In this document: positions 24,069 through 34,643 of the stretch, piece after piece | How positions within the stretch are numbered: position 1 is the first letter of the stretch | Layout of the letters: every line of letters begins with the position of its first letter | Source of the DNA: Agarilytica rhodophyticola | GTDB lineage: Bacteria; Pseudomonadota; Gammaproteobacteria; Pseudomonadales; Cellvibrionaceae | Direction: 5' to 3' | Length of the DNA: 64,000 nucleotides | NCBI RefSeq assembly: GCF_002157225.2 | Contig: NZ_CP020038.1 | Span: 2,634,501 to 2,698,500 of the forward strand | Program-made: the position numbers and the translations under genes | Notes under the pieces: generated by a model | Seen by the model: the letters and a program-made list of their open reading frames with translations, nothing else | Told to the model about the DNA's origin: nothing | Databases searched by the model: none

Positions 24069-26000
24069 ATGAGCGTAGAGGCAGCTAAAGAAACTCGTGG
24101 TTTTGAAACTGAAGCCAAACAGCTTCTTCATTTAATGATTCACTCTCTTTACTCGAATAAAGAGATTTTCTTACGAGAATTGGTATCTAACGCGTCTGAC
24201 GCTGCTGATAAACTTCGTTTCGAAGCGCTTAATAACGGAGCCCTCTACGAGGATGACCCAGAATTAAAAATTCGAATTGAGTTTGATAAAGAAGCCAAAA
24301 CTGTTTCTATTAGTGACAACGGTATTGGTATGTCTCGTGATGAAGTTGTACAAAACCTAGGGACGATTGCTAAGTCGGGTACAGCACAATTTTTATCTAA
24401 CTTATCTGGCGATCAGAAGAAAGACTCCCAATTAATCGGTCAGTTTGGTGTGGGTTTCTATTCGGCGTTTATTGTTGCTCAAAAAGTAGAAGTATTCACT
24501 CGTCGTGCTGGTGCTGAGGCTTCAGAAGGTGTTCACTGGGAGAGCCAAGGTGAAGCAGAGTACAGCATAGAGTCTTTGGAAAAGGCGGATCGCGGTACAA
24601 AAATTGTTCTTCACTTGAAAGAAGACCAAGAAGAGTTCGCGGATGGCTGGCGTCTGCGCTCGGTGATTAAGAAGTATTCTGATCATATTTCGCTTCCTAT
24701 CGTGATGCTTAAAGATCAGCCTGCTGAACCTGAAAAAGCAGAGGGAGAAGAGGGCGCTGAAACGGAAGCAAAAGCACCAGAAGATGAAGTTGTAAATACA
24801 GCAACTGCGTTGTGGACGCGTTCTCGCTCTGATGTTAGCGAAGAAGAATATAAAGAGTTCTATAAACATATTTCTCACGATTACCAAGAACCCATGAAGT
24901 GGTCTCATAATCGTGTGGAAGGTAAACTTGATTACACAAGTTTGTTATACATTCCCGCTCGCGCACCGTTTGATTTATATAATCGTGACGCAGCACGTGG
25001 TCTAAAACTTTATGTACAGCGCACTTTTATTATGGATGATGCGGAGCAGTTTTTGCCGCTTTACCTGCGTTTTATAAAGGGTGTGGTCGATTCCAACGAT
25101 CTATCTTTGAATGTTTCTCGTGAGATATTGCAAAAAGACCCTAATATCGACAGCATGCGCTCTGCTTTAACTAAGCGCGTTTTGGATACTCTTGAAAAGA
25201 TTGCCAAAAATGATGCTGACAAGTATGCAGAATTTTGGAAAGAATTTGGTGAAGTACTAAAAGAAGGTCCTGCTGAAGACTTTGCTAATAAGGAAAAAAT
25301 TGCTGGCTTATTCCGTTTCGCCTCTACCCATACAGGTGAAGACAAGCAAGACCAGTCATTGGCTGACTACGTTGCTCGCATGAAAGAGGAACAGAAAAAA
25401 ATCTATTATGTGGTCGCCGAGAACTTTAATACGGCTAAAAATAGCCCTCACCTTGAAGTCTTCCAGAAGAAAGGGGTAGAAGTATTATTGTTGTCTGATC
25501 GTGTGGATGAATGGCTGATGGGCCACCTTACCGAATTCGATGGAAAACCCTTCCAGGATGTGGGTAAGGGCGCTTTGGATCTAGGTGATCTGGACACAGA
25601 AGAAGAGAAAAAAGAGCAAGAAAAAATCGAAGAGCAATACAAAGATTTTGTGGCTCGTATTAAGGAAGTCCTTAAAGAAGACGTAGAGGACGTGCGAGTC
25701 ACTCATCGCTTAACCGACTCCCCAGCGTGTTTGGTGGTAGGTGAGAACGATATGGGAGCTCAGATGCGTCGCATGCTGGAGCAAGCTGGCCAGGCAATGC
25801 CTGCATCTAAACCAACAATTGAAATCAATCCTGAGCATCCTCTGCTTCAGAAGATTGATCAAGAACCAGATGAAGATCGTTTCGCCGAGCTCACGAAAGT
25901 GATCTACGATCAAGCGAGTTTGGCCGAGGGCGGTACATTAAAAGATCCTGCTGCTTATGTACGTCGCTTAAATAAACTTCTTTTGGAAATGAGCGCCTAG
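24069..26000 (+). CDS. htpG: molecular chaperone HtpG (Hsp90)
   Basis: Cytosolic ATP-dependent chaperone of 643 residues. The N-terminal GHKL ATPase domain shows [27 protein letters not shown] (about 18-44), with the catalytic Glu, the DNGIGM loop, and the [11 protein letters not shown] lid motif. The middle domain includes the [10 protein letters not shown] block near 345. An acidic linker rich in Glu/Ala (about 222-244) is longer than in E. coli HtpG (624 residues). It is transcribed alone from a sigma-32 promoter and ends at a strong terminator. Confidence 0.98.
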   Translation: MSVEAAKETRGFETEAKQLLHLMIHSLYSNKEIFLRELVSNASDAADKLRFEALNNGALYEDDPELKIRIEFDKEAKTVSISDNGIGMSRDEVVQNLGTIAKSGTAQFLSNLSGDQKKDSQLIGQFGVGFYSAFIVAQKVEVFTRRAGAEASEGVHWESQGEAEYSIESLEKADRGTKIVLHLKEDQEEFADGWRLRSVIKKYSDHISLPIVMLKDQPAEPEKAEGEEGAETEAKAPEDEVVNTATALWTRSRSDVSEEEYKEFYKHISHDYQEPMKWSHNRVEGKLDYTSLLYIPARAPFDLYNRDAARGLKLYVQRTFIMDDAEQFLPLYLRFIKGVVDSNDLSLNVSREILQKDPNIDSMRSALTKRVLDTLEKIAKNDADKYAEFWKEFGEVLKEGPAEDFANKEKIAGLFRFASTHTGEDKQDQSLADYVARMKEEQKKIYYVVAENFNTAKNSPHLEVFQKKGVEVLLLSDRVDEWLMGHLTEFDGKPFQDVGKGALDLGDLDTEEEKKEQEKIEEQYKDFVARIKEVLKEDVEDVRVTHRLTDSPACLVVGENDMGAQMRRMLEQAGQAMPASKPTIEINPEHPLLQKIDQEPDEDRFAELTKVIYDQASLAEGGTLKDPAAYVRRLNKLLLEMSA

Positions 26001-26018
26001 AATTTTAGGCTGTTTTAC

Positions 26019-26059
26019 CCTGAAAAAATGCACTCTGCATTTTTTCAGGTGTGTTTTTT
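26019..26059 (+). terminator. intrinsic terminator of htpG
   Basis: CCTGAAAAAATGCA (26019-26032) and TGCATTTTTTCAGG (26036-26049) form a perfect 14-bp stem around CTC, followed after a short GTGTG spacer by six T (26054-26059). It lies 18 bases after the htpG stop. Confidence 0.87.
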
Positions 26060-26335
26060 CAACAATCTCCCCTCAATAACGTACACGTTTAAATAACCGT
26101 TAGCACCGGCAATAATATTACTTCACAAAGCTTTATTGCTGCCTCGTGTTCTTGTGCTTAGCGTCAATCCTAATCAGAGTTTGTACATGTAATTATCCGG
26201 TAATGCGTACACTCTTTATTGAGCTTTTACTGTAAGAATATATTTAAGCTACTCTTCTCTCCAAGGCTAATTTTGCCTATCATTAGTTCACTGTTTCTAT
26301 CCGAACAATAAAAACATTCAACAAAAAGGCACTTT
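26060..26335. other. intergenic sequence between htpG terminator and gpsA
   Basis: About 276 AT-rich bases with no gene, repeat or structured element recognised. The gpsA promoter is expected here. Confidence 0.4.
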
Positions 26336-27355
26336 ATGACCGATTCTCACACGGTAACGGTACTGGGGGGAGGCAGTTTCGGCACTGCAATTGCCAGTAT
26401 TATTTCAGCTAATGGCCATAACACTTTTCTATGGATGCGTGATATTGAACGTGCCAAACGTTGTCAACAGATACGAGAAAACCCGGAATATTTACCCGGC
26501 TTTATTTTTCACGAAAATTTAACAATAAGCAGTGATATGGGGGCATGCGTTGAGCAAAGCGATGTGGTTGTTATTTCTGTGCCCAGTAAATCTTTTCGTG
26601 AAGTCACCCGTTCAGCACGAGATTTTATCCGCCCTGGCAGTATTGTTTTAAGTACTACCAAGGGAGTGGAAGCGGATACTTTTTTTCTCATGAGCCAGAT
26701 TTTGGAACAGGAGTTAAAAGATGTGCGTATTGGTGTAATCAGCGGCCCCAATTTCGCTAAAGAAATCATTGCTAAACATTATACTGGCTGTGTGGTTGCC
26801 AGTGATGATACCGAGGTTTGTAGTAGTGTGCAGCGGGTTTTCTCCTCTGAAACTTTTCGTATTTACCGCAATTCTGATCGTTTTGGCGTGGAGCTGGGCG
26901 GCACGTTGAAAAACATCTACGCCATTGTCACAGGTATGGCGACAGCCTTGGGCGTTGGTCAAAATACAATTGCCATGTTATTAACGCGAAGCCTGGCTGA
27001 GATGGGGCGTTTTGCTCGGGAGTTAGGTGCAGACTCAATGACTTTTCTCGGTTTAGCCGGGGTCGGCGATCTGATATTGACCTGTACGTCTAACTTAAGC
27101 CGTAATTATCGTGTAGGCTATGCCATAGGTGAGGGCCGTAGACTAGAAGAAGTCCTAGAAGAGATCGGACAAGTGGTTGAAGGCGTAAACACCTTAAAAA
27201 TAGTAAAACAAAAAGCAGATGAAATGAACATATACATGCCTTTAGTACAGGGCTTGTATGCTATTTTATTCGATGGCCAGGATATTATGTCTGTTGTCCG
27301 AGGTCTCATGACAGGAGAAATGGCAAGCGATGTCGATCTTCAAGGGGGCGTATAG
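26336..27355 (+). CDS. gpsA: glycerol-3-phosphate dehydrogenase (NAD(P)+)
   Basis: GpsA reduces dihydroxyacetone phosphate to sn-glycerol-3-phosphate for phospholipid synthesis in the cytosol. The 339-residue product opens with the Rossmann motif GGGSFGTA (about residues 11-18) and shows the catalytic-region SGPNFAKEI loop (about 140-148) and the C-terminal domain stretch [13 protein letters not shown]. It overlaps the following DUF4389 gene by one base (TAGTG), an indication of coupled translation. Confidence 0.97.
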   Translation: MTDSHTVTVLGGGSFGTAIASIISANGHNTFLWMRDIERAKRCQQIRENPEYLPGFIFHENLTISSDMGACVEQSDVVVISVPSKSFREVTRSARDFIRPGSIVLSTTKGVEADTFFLMSQILEQELKDVRIGVISGPNFAKEIIAKHYTGCVVASDDTEVCSSVQRVFSSETFRIYRNSDRFGVELGGTLKNIYAIVTGMATALGVGQNTIAMLLTRSLAEMGRFARELGADSMTFLGLAGVGDLILTCTSNLSRNYRVGYAIGEGRRLEEVLEEIGQVVEGVNTLKIVKQKADEMNIYMPLVQGLYAILFDGQDIMSVVRGLMTGEMASDVDLQGGV

Positions 27356-27717
27356 TGGATAATCAACTTAAATCGAATTTGACTTCAAGTAAGCACTGGC
27401 TAAGATTTTTATACATGGTGTTCTTCATCGTTTGCCTGAGCGCGGCAAGATTTGTCATGTGGATACTTGTTTGTTTGCAGTTCTTCGTTGCTTTGGTTAA
27501 CGGTGTGGACAACCCAAATCTACGTCGCTTCGGTGAAACGCTATGCGAGTATATTTACCAAGCATTAAGGTTTTTAACCTATAACTCTGACGAAAAACCA
27601 TTTCCATTTGCTGATTGGCCGCAACCAAAGGAGGATCAACCCCTTGAAGGTGAGGTTGAAGTTGCGAGACCTGAGCCTGCTGAGGACAGGGCAAACAACG
27701 AAGATGACGTGAAATAA
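27355..27717 (+). CDS. DUF4389 membrane protein
   Basis: A 120-residue protein with two close membrane helices (about 15-45), then the conserved NGVDNPNLRRFGETLCEYIYQALRFLTYNSDEKPFPF block of the DUF4389 family, and an acidic tail. The function is unknown. Translation starts at a GTG that overlaps the gpsA stop, so the pair is one operon, as I recall in other gammaproteobacteria. Confidence 0.87.
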   Translation: MDNQLKSNLTSSKHWLRFLYMVFFIVCLSAARFVMWILVCLQFFVALVNGVDNPNLRRFGETLCEYIYQALRFLTYNSDEKPFPFADWPQPKEDQPLEGEVEVARPEPAEDRANNEDDVK

Positions 27718-27846
27718 GCCATAACACAACGAATTTATTTGTTACTTAAGTGAATTTTATCCTTTATGAAAGTGAACAAGTTAAGTTCTGTAGGTAGGGC
27801 TTTATTCCGATACTAAATATAACAGGCTCCAATTGAGGTTTCTTTT

Positions 27847-28317
27847 ATGCAATTATTCATTCTGCGTCATGGAGAGGCTGTATCTGAAGCGCCTAAAGAC
27901 AGTTTAAGGGAGTTATCAGCCCTTGGACGACAAGAAGTGGCAGCGGCAGTTAATGCAGATAAAGCGTATTTAGATTCAGTTGACTATCTCATTGTAAGCC
28001 CTTATCTAAGAGCACAACAGACGGCAAAAATAGTCGCTAAGAGGCTTGAGGGTATTACTTGCCACAATAGTGATTTGCTAGTGCCAAGCGGCGACCCTGA
28101 TCAAGTTATTAAGATGCTATACACCCTGTTCCATGAACGTAATGTTAATACTATTATGTTGGTTGGGCACCAGCCTTTATTGGGTACATTACTGGATCAA
28201 TTGTGTGCGCTAGAAACAGGAAAACATCGACTTGCAACGGCCTCGTTAGCTGCTGTTAACGTCGAAGTGATGGCTAAAGGGTGTTGTCAGTTACAGTGGC
28301 TGCATCATACTACTTGA
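27847..28317 (+). CDS. sixA: phosphohistidine phosphatase SixA
   Basis: A 156-residue histidine-phosphatase-superfamily enzyme that removes phosphate from phosphohistidine of two-component or phosphotransferase proteins. The LFILRHGEAV motif holds the nucleophilic His8, and MLVGHQPLLG holds the second active-site His. The compact size matches SixA (161 residues in E. coli). It lies 130 bases after the DUF4389 gene, with its own likely promoter. Confidence 0.92.
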   Translation: MQLFILRHGEAVSEAPKDSLRELSALGRQEVAAAVNADKAYLDSVDYLIVSPYLRAQQTAKIVAKRLEGITCHNSDLLVPSGDPDQVIKMLYTLFHERNVNTIMLVGHQPLLGTLLDQLCALETGKHRLATASLAAVNVEVMAKGCCQLQWLHHTT

Positions 28318-28473
28318 TCATGAATCTTAGTGTAAAGTGTAAGCTCGGCAGATAAATAGCTAAATTAAGAGCCTGTAAATAATACTAGAAACTGTTTTAG
28401 AGCTTGTGACTAGTTACTTGTCACTCAAAAATAAATAAATCGGCAGTTTTAAAAAAATAATGAAGAGATGTTA

Positions 28474-29319
28474 ATGCGAGAATGTAGTTTTGAGTTGGAT
28501 GGTGTCACCCTTAAAGGCAAGCGTTGGGGTGAAGAGGGTAAATTACCCGTTATTGCTTTACATGGCTGGTTGGATAATTGTGCCAGCTTTGATTTTCTGG
28601 CGCCGCTGTTAAATGATGTGGATTTGGTGACTATCGATCTGGCGGGTCAAGGCCAGAGTGATCATCGATCTCATTCTGGAGCTTATAATATCTGGCTGGA
28701 TATTATGGAAATCATTATGCTTGCGGATCAGCTAAAATGGGAGAAATTCGCACTGCTCGGGCATTCTCGTGGTGGCATGATTGCAACGTTAACCGCCGGC
28801 ACATTCCCCGATCGCGTCTCCCATCTGGCCCTGATTGAAAGCTTTGCGCCACAATTTGTCGAAGCAAAAGAAGCGCCTATACAAATGGCGGCAGCGATTA
28901 ATGCTTTAATTGGAATACGCGATAAAAACCGCAGCGAGTTTAATAGTTTTGATGATGCGGTCAAAGCCCGTGAACAAGGTTTTTTAAAACTGGTTCATCA
29001 AGATGCCTTAGTACTGGCTAAACGAGGTGTTATTGAACGCGAGGGCAAGTATATGTGGAATAACGATATTAAACTCAATGCTCCTTCGGAAATTAAATTT
29101 ACCCTAGAACAGGCGAGAGCTTTTACAGATCGTATTACTATCCCTATAGAATTAATTATCGCTAAAGATGGATTGATGGAGGATTTCCCTCAAGCAAAGT
29201 CTTTTATTGATGAGACGCAAAATATAAAAATTCATTACTTATCGGGAGATCACCATCTACATATGTCACATCAATGTCAGCAAGTGGCCGATATCTATAA
29301 TGACTATTTTTCGCGCTAG
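28474..29319 (+). CDS. alpha/beta hydrolase
   Basis: A 281-residue hydrolase with the oxyanion-hole motif LHGWLDNC, nucleophile Ser in GHSRGG (about 96-101), an acid residue on the core and catalytic His in GDHHLHMSH near the C terminus. The substrate is unknown. The ATG at 28474 was preferred to the one two codons upstream because GAAGAG lies at a normal distance. Its stop overlaps the next gene by 20 bases, so the two are translationally linked. Confidence 0.87.
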   Translation: MRECSFELDGVTLKGKRWGEEGKLPVIALHGWLDNCASFDFLAPLLNDVDLVTIDLAGQGQSDHRSHSGAYNIWLDIMEIIMLADQLKWEKFALLGHSRGGMIATLTAGTFPDRVSHLALIESFAPQFVEAKEAPIQMAAAINALIGIRDKNRSEFNSFDDAVKAREQGFLKLVHQDALVLAKRGVIEREGKYMWNNDIKLNAPSEIKFTLEQARAFTDRITIPIELIIAKDGLMEDFPQAKSFIDETQNIKIHYLSGDHHLHMSHQCQQVADIYNDYFSR

Positions 29320-30202
29320 TATTCTCTCTGTTGTTATTTTATCAGCCTCCGCTTTCGCGCAAGATTCAGAGTCTCTATTTGCTAATATATCCGCTTTTGA
29401 AAATAGGCAAGAAATATCTAGCCTGTACCCTTTAACTCTGAGCGCTCTAAAAAAAATTAATGGCCAGTGGCAGGCAGAGTACCAACAATCGGTACTAGGT
29501 GATGTGCGCAGACTCACCTATGAGCTAAAACGGCCTTACACTTTGAGGTCTGCTTGGGATCGGGTTCAACAGTATTTTTCTAAGCGTGGAGATCAGTTGA
29601 TTTTTGAATGCACAGGCTTAAGCTGCGGTAGCAGTAATGCTTGGGCGAATGAACATTTTGCAGTTAAACAACTTTATGGTTTAGATCTATCTCAGCATTA
29701 TCAAGTGTGGAAAAGCAATCGCGAAAAAGATAATGTTATTGAAATTATATATTTGGTTGAACGGGGCAATCGACGTGTTTACTTACAGCGAGATACTCTG
29801 AAGCCGCAGGACTTCCCCACATCCCTCGTTCCCAGTGCTGCTGTTCTGGCGAAATATTTTTATCGTGACCGAGAAATAATGCTAGCAGGTATCAGTTTTA
29901 ACAATGATCAGATTAATATTGACTCAAATGGTTTGCGACCATTTGTACGCGCTTTTAATCAACAGCCTTTTCGGCCTTTAGAAATTGTTGTTTACGACGA
30001 TGTGAAAGATGTCTCTGATAACAAACGTGCGCTTGATTATGCACAATCGGTTGCTGCTGCATTGATAAAACTTGGTATCCAAAAGGGACGTATACGGCTT
30101 AAAGGTATTGCAGGAGAGCCATCACAAAACCAACATCATTCAGTTCAACAACACGAACAAGCTGGAAAAAAGGTGATGGTCAAACTCCCGTCAGGTAAAT
30201 AG
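29300..30202 (+). CDS. exported DUF4892 protein
   Basis: A 300-residue protein with a signal peptide (hydrophobic core SILSVVILSASAFA) and the DUF4892 layout: an N-terminal domain with paired Cys (ECTGLSC) and a C-terminal segment (VYDDVKDVSDNKRALDYAQSVAAALIKLGI) that resembles an OmpA-like fold. It probably works in the periplasm or on the envelope. It overlaps the hydrolase gene by 20 bases in another frame. Confidence 0.84.
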   Translation: MTIFRASILSVVILSASAFAQDSESLFANISAFENRQEISSLYPLTLSALKKINGQWQAEYQQSVLGDVRRLTYELKRPYTLRSAWDRVQQYFSKRGDQLIFECTGLSCGSSNAWANEHFAVKQLYGLDLSQHYQVWKSNREKDNVIEIIYLVERGNRRVYLQRDTLKPQDFPTSLVPSAAVLAKYFYRDREIMLAGISFNNDQINIDSNGLRPFVRAFNQQPFRPLEIVVYDDVKDVSDNKRALDYAQSVAAALIKLGIQKGRIRLKGIAGEPSQNQHHSVQQHEQAGKKVMVKLPSGK

Positions 30203-30217
30203 CTGTCTAATAAATCC

Positions 30218-30757
30218 CTACCTAATGAGTGATAAAAACTCAGATCTGGTGGTCGCGTTCTCGCGGAAAACTCCCAACATCGCCGATGTTCTCATGGATG
30301 AGTTTTGTTTTTCTACACCCCGCATCATCATACACAAGTGTTTGGCTTCTATAATCACCGCGACCCCGGTTGCATTAGTCACTTCAAAAATTGTTTGTGC
30401 AATTTGTGAACTCAATTGTTCTTGAATTTGTAAGCGTCGTGAATACATATCAACGATGCGGGCAATTTTCGAAAGACCTAATACTTTGCCACTTGGGATG
30501 TAACCCACGTGAGCTTTACCAATAAACGGCAGCATGTGGTGCTCGCACATCGAAAAAAGCTCAATATCTTTGACGATTACCATATCGTTTGAATCTGAAG
30601 GAAAGAGAGCGCCGTTAACTACCTCTTCGACAGTTTGGTGATAACCTTTGGTGAGAAACTCAAAGGCTTTGGCCGCTCTGTCAGGGGTGTCTACTAAACC
30701 GGGTCGGTCTAAGTCTTCACCAACGGTCTCGATAATTTTTGCAAAAAGTTCTTTCAT
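30218..30757 (-). CDS. folE: GTP cyclohydrolase I
   Basis: FolE converts GTP to dihydroneopterin triphosphate, the first step of folate synthesis, as a zinc-dependent homodecamer. The 179-residue product shows the zinc-site motifs [10 protein letters not shown] (Cys and His) and KHLCMMMRG (second Cys) and the general family order. The ATG at 30757 was chosen because TAGGAAAG lies just upstream; the first ATG of the frame at 30787 adds an unsupported ten-residue tail. The gene converges with DUF4892 and is divergent from prmB. Confidence 0.95.
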   Translation of the reverse strand: MKELFAKIIETVGEDLDRPGLVDTPDRAAKAFEFLTKGYHQTVEEVVNGALFPSDSNDMVIVKDIELFSMCEHHMLPFIGKAHVGYIPSGKVLGLSKIARIVDMYSRRLQIQEQLSSQIAQTIFEVTNATGVAVIIEAKHLCMMMRGVEKQNSSMRTSAMLGVFRENATTRSEFLSLIR

Positions 30758-30974
30758 TGTCTTTCCTATCAATGTTCCAATATGCACGACATTTACATGC
30801 TATTTATTGGCATAATGATCATGAGCTTAAGAGAGAAAATAAATGGCACTTTCATCCTAAGCTAAGTTGTTAACATACCCCTATACATCTGTGGGTACAT
30901 CTGCGTATTCTTATTATGCTGTGAAGCAAAAAGGCGCTAGAATAGCCGCCTTTTTTAACTTTTGCCAAAACTTT

Positions 30975-31889
30975 ATGAACAACCTTGTCGATTTTCACGA
31001 TTCAGATGCTCGTTTCCTAAACACCGTACTCGATTGGGTGAGGTGGGGTTCCAGTCAATTTTCTGAAGCGGGCTTATATTTTGGCCATGGTACTCAAACT
31101 TCGTGGGACGAAGCCCTTTACTTAGTATGTTGGTGTATTGATCAGCCTTGGGATGCCTTTGATAAAATACAACATGCTGCGTTGACTGCCACTGAAAAAG
31201 AAAAGATTTACCGTCTTTATATGCGTCGCATTGGTGAGCGTGTGCCAGCACCTTATTTAACCGGTGTTGCCTGGTTTGCAGGCCTCCCTTATAAAGTTAC
31301 GCCTGACGTTTTAGTGCCACGATCGCCCATTGCTGAACTTATTCTCAATAGCTTCGAGCCTTGGCTCGACAATCCCCCTCATACAATATTGGACCTTTGT
31401 ACGGGCAGTGCTTGTATTGGGATTACTTGTGCCCACCAATTTGGACAAGCCTCAGTTGATGTCAGTGATATATCCGAGCCTGCTCTTAATGTGGCGCATA
31501 AAAATGTTGAATTTCATCAAGTGCAAGATCGTGTAAATATTGTGCACTCTGATGGTTTCGAAAATTTGCAAGGCAGATCATATGACTTAATCGTTTCCAA
31601 TCCTCCTTATGTGGATGATGATGATTTCGCCTCAATGCCAAAAGAATATCATGCGGAGCCAAAGCTCGGGCTGACATCGGGAGCTGATGGACTGGATTTT
31701 ACTCGGCGTCTGCTTAAAGAAGCCGCTTTGTTTCTCAATGATGGAGGCCTGTTAGTTGTGGAAGTGGGCAATAGTTATGTCGCCTTAGAAGCGGCTTATC
31801 CAAATGTACCTTTCACATGGCCAGATCTAGAGCATGGAGGCCACGGTGTGTTTATTTTGACCAAGCAACAATTGCAACAATATTTTTAA
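30975..31889 (+). CDS. prmB: 50S ribosomal protein L3 N(5)-glutamine methyltransferase PrmB
   Basis: A 305-residue SAM-dependent methyltransferase that modifies a glutamine of ribosomal protein L3. It has the helical N-terminal domain and the Rossmann core (LDLCTGSACIGITCA for SAM binding) with the active-site NPPY motif (VSNPPYVDD). Length and start match E. coli PrmB (310 residues), so the upstream in-frame TTG at 30867 was rejected. It is followed by aroC after 76 bases, an arrangement I recall from Pseudomonas. Confidence 0.93.
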   Translation: MNNLVDFHDSDARFLNTVLDWVRWGSSQFSEAGLYFGHGTQTSWDEALYLVCWCIDQPWDAFDKIQHAALTATEKEKIYRLYMRRIGERVPAPYLTGVAWFAGLPYKVTPDVLVPRSPIAELILNSFEPWLDNPPHTILDLCTGSACIGITCAHQFGQASVDVSDISEPALNVAHKNVEFHQVQDRVNIVHSDGFENLQGRSYDLIVSNPPYVDDDDFASMPKEYHAEPKLGLTSGADGLDFTRRLLKEAALFLNDGGLLVVEVGNSYVALEAAYPNVPFTWPDLEHGGHGVFILTKQQLQQYF

Positions 31890-31965
31890 AAAATATTTTT
31901 AATTGCGGGGCTTAATTTATGTCCCAGCTCAGTATTCTAAGATTAACTTAAGAAGATTAGATATT

Positions 31966-33051
31966 ATGGCGGGAAATACTTTCGGTAAACTATTTACTAT
32001 CACGACCTTTGGGGAAAGTCATGGCTTGGCATTAGGCTGTGTCATTGATGGTTGCCCACCGGGAATTGAATTGTCGGAAAAAGATCTGCAACGAGATTTA
32101 GATCGCCGTAAACCCGGTCAATCACGTTACACCACCCAGCGACGAGAAGCCGATGAAGTTAAAATTTTGTCTGGTGTGTTTGAGGGCAAGACCACAGGCA
32201 CAAGTATTGGCTTGGTGATTGAAAATACGGACCAACGCTCCAAAGACTACTCTAAGATTAAAGACCAATTTCGCCCTGCACATGCCGATTACACCTATAT
32301 GCACAAATATGGTATTCGTGATTATCGCGGTGGTGGTCGCTCTTCTGCGCGGGAAACCTCCATGCGTGTAGCGGCAGGAGCGGTGGCGAAGAAGGTTTTA
32401 AAAGAGACTTGGGGCATTGAAATACAAGGCTACCTATCGCAACTAGGGCCTATTGGTGTTGATACCGTAGATTTAAGTGAAGTTGAAAACAATCCATTTT
32501 TCTGCCCTGATCCAAGTAAGATTCCAGAAATGGAAAGTTATATGCAAGCTCTGACCAAAGAAGGCAATTCTGTCGGTGCTAAAATATCAGTGATTGCCAA
32601 GAATATGTTTCCCGGTTTGGGGGAGCCAGTGTTCGATCGTCTTGACGCTGATCTTGCCCATGCGCTTATGGGTATTAATGCGGTTAAGGGAGTAGAAATC
32701 GGTGACGGCTTTGACTGTGTCGCACAGAAGGGCACGGAACATCGCGATGAAATGACGCCAGAGGGCTTTCTTTCCAATCATGCCGGCGGTGTACTGGGGG
32801 GTATTTCTTCTGGCCAGGATTTGATTGCCCACATTGCTCTAAAGCCTACTTCTAGCATGAGATTGCCGGGTCGCAGTATCGATGTTGACGGCAATGCGGT
32901 AGAAGTGGTCACCACAGGACGCCATGACCCATGTGTTGGGATACGAGCCACGCCTATTGCAGAAGCCATGATGGCACTTGTGATTTTAGACCATGCTCTG
33001 CGGCACCGTGGACAAAATGCCGATGTTAAATGCTCGACACCAATTCTTTAA
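31966..33051 (+). CDS. aroC: chorismate synthase
   Basis: AroC makes chorismate from 5-enolpyruvylshikimate 3-phosphate using reduced FMN, the last step of the shikimate pathway that feeds the trp genes at 47708. The 361-residue product begins [20 protein letters not shown], the classic N-terminal motif, and shows the [14 protein letters not shown] and [14 protein letters not shown] blocks. The extension to a TTG at 31903 is not homologous. Confidence 0.97.
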   Translation: MAGNTFGKLFTITTFGESHGLALGCVIDGCPPGIELSEKDLQRDLDRRKPGQSRYTTQRREADEVKILSGVFEGKTTGTSIGLVIENTDQRSKDYSKIKDQFRPAHADYTYMHKYGIRDYRGGGRSSARETSMRVAAGAVAKKVLKETWGIEIQGYLSQLGPIGVDTVDLSEVENNPFFCPDPSKIPEMESYMQALTKEGNSVGAKISVIAKNMFPGLGEPVFDRLDADLAHALMGINAVKGVEIGDGFDCVAQKGTEHRDEMTPEGFLSNHAGGVLGGISSGQDLIAHIALKPTSSMRLPGRSIDVDGNAVEVVTTGRHDPCVGIRATPIAEAMMALVILDHALRHRGQNADVKCSTPIL

Positions 33052-33095
33052 TAGGTTTTTCTGAGCAGTTATGACCTAAGGGATGTAAATTTTTT

Positions 33096-34226
33096 ATGCC
33101 GTATTGGCGTTTATCGGGGGTGTACTTTTCTTACTTTGCAGTGGTGGGTGCATTTTCTCCTTATTGGAGTCTCTATCTACAGGCGCTAAATTTTTCAGCC
33201 CAGCAAATAGGTGTGCTATCAGCTGTACCATTGCTTACTAAGTTGCTAGCACCGAATTTATGGAGCTGGTTTGCTGACGCTACAGGCCAGCGCCTAACTG
33301 TTATTCGCTATGGCTCCTTTGGCGCTTGCCTATTTTTTGTTGGGTTACTATTTCTCTACGACTATTCTAGCCTTATTGTATTGCTTGCGCTGTACAGTAT
33401 CTTTTGGAATGCAGTGTTACCTCAGTTTGAAGCCATCACTCTAACTTATTTGCAAGATAAAGCGCATGAATATAGTAAAATTCGCGTTTGGGGATCGATT
33501 GGTTTTATTGTCACAGTGTTGCTGCTGGGAGTATTTTTTGAATATTTTAGTATTCAATGGCTACCGCATTTTATCCTGCTTTTTTTGATTGGAATTTTTA
33601 TTTTTGCTTGCCTTCTTCCTCCTGAAGACAGGCAGCTTGAGCCTTCACGTATGGCGGATTTCCTCAAAATAATGATGGGGAAATATGTGCTTATTTTTTA
33701 TTTTGTATTGTTTTTACTACAGTTTAGCCACGGTGTTTACTACGTATTTTACAGTATTTATCTGGAGTCTTATGGCTACAGTAAAACGCTTATTGGTGTA
33801 CTTTGGACGATTGGTGTCGTCAGTGAAATTTACATTTTTATTAAAATGCCGGAAATATTCTCACGTTTTTCTCGTTTTCAGCTGTTGTCATGGAGCTTGT
33901 TTCTTACTGCCTTACGCTGGTGTCTGATGGCCCTATTCGCTTCTTCAGCGCCTATTATCGTGTTTGCTCAATTGCTGCATGCTTTTTCTTTTGGCGTTAT
34001 GCACGCAGTCGCCATCGATTTCATTAAGACTACCTTTGGTGAAAGCTCCCATGGCCAAGCGCAAGCCTTCTATGCCGCCGTCACTTTTGGTGGTGGTGCA
34101 TCCCTTGGAGCCTTCGTCAGTGGTTTGCTATGGCAATCCTCTCCTCAACTTACTTTTCTTGTGGCAGCTGGTGCGGCGTTTTTTTCTTGGTTATTAGCCA
34201 TTGTATTTTTAAAAATGAGGCTGTAA
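33096..34226 (+). CDS. MFS transporter, HcaT/LacY-like
   Basis: A 376-residue, 12-helix inner-membrane carrier. The N terminus (LSGVYFSYFAVVGAFSPYWSLYLQALNFSA) and the WSWFADATGQR loop are typical of the PPP (3-phenylpropionic acid)/LacY-like MFS group. The substrate is unknown; in related genomes the gene often follows aroC, as here (44 bases), so it may share that message. Confidence 0.86.
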   Translation: MPYWRLSGVYFSYFAVVGAFSPYWSLYLQALNFSAQQIGVLSAVPLLTKLLAPNLWSWFADATGQRLTVIRYGSFGACLFFVGLLFLYDYSSLIVLLALYSIFWNAVLPQFEAITLTYLQDKAHEYSKIRVWGSIGFIVTVLLLGVFFEYFSIQWLPHFILLFLIGIFIFACLLPPEDRQLEPSRMADFLKIMMGKYVLIFYFVLFLLQFSHGVYYVFYSIYLESYGYSKTLIGVLWTIGVVSEIYIFIKMPEIFSRFSRFQLLSWSLFLTALRWCLMALFASSAPIIVFAQLLHAFSFGVMHAVAIDFIKTTFGESSHGQAQAFYAAVTFGGGASLGAFVSGLLWQSSPQLTFLVAAGAAFFSWLLAIVFLKMRL

Positions 34227-34643
34227 ATTAGTAACTACGGTAGTTTTAACGATTTATCTACCCTATATAATAACTTAATAATAATTAGCTCTAATAATTG
34301 AATAGATATAACTGTTTCTTCTTAATAATGCGTCGGTTCTGGTTAAGTTTCGTAAAGTGCGTGAACAAGTTACAACCAATTGGCAACTAAACTTACTCGA
34401 CACCAGATACTTGGAAGCTTAGGCGCAAGGAAATAAACTTTCAGGAAGCTATTTAGAGAAAGCTACAAAAATAGTTATAAGGCAGCATAGATGGCAAAAG
34501 CTATAATCAAACTGAAGCCAGAGAGCTATACAAGCCAGGCAGACCAGGATAGCTACAAAAGCTGTAAATTGCCGCTGTAAATTACTATAGAAGCTGTAAA
34601 TTAATAGGAAAGCTATAAAAGTGGAACAGAGGAAAGGTGGTTT
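34227..34643. repeat. leader with about ten degenerate AGCTRYAAA repeats
   Basis: The first 200 bases show nothing clear. From 34446 to 34620 the motif AGCT(A/G)(T/C)AAA recurs about ten times (at about 34447, 34461, 34473, 34499, 34524, 34551, 34560, 34573, 34592 and 34611), at irregular spacing of 9 to 27 bases. The block ends 23 bases before the start codon at 34644, so it is probably the gene's 5' leader. Repeats of this kind may bind a protein or be remnants of a tandem array. Confidence 0.5.
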
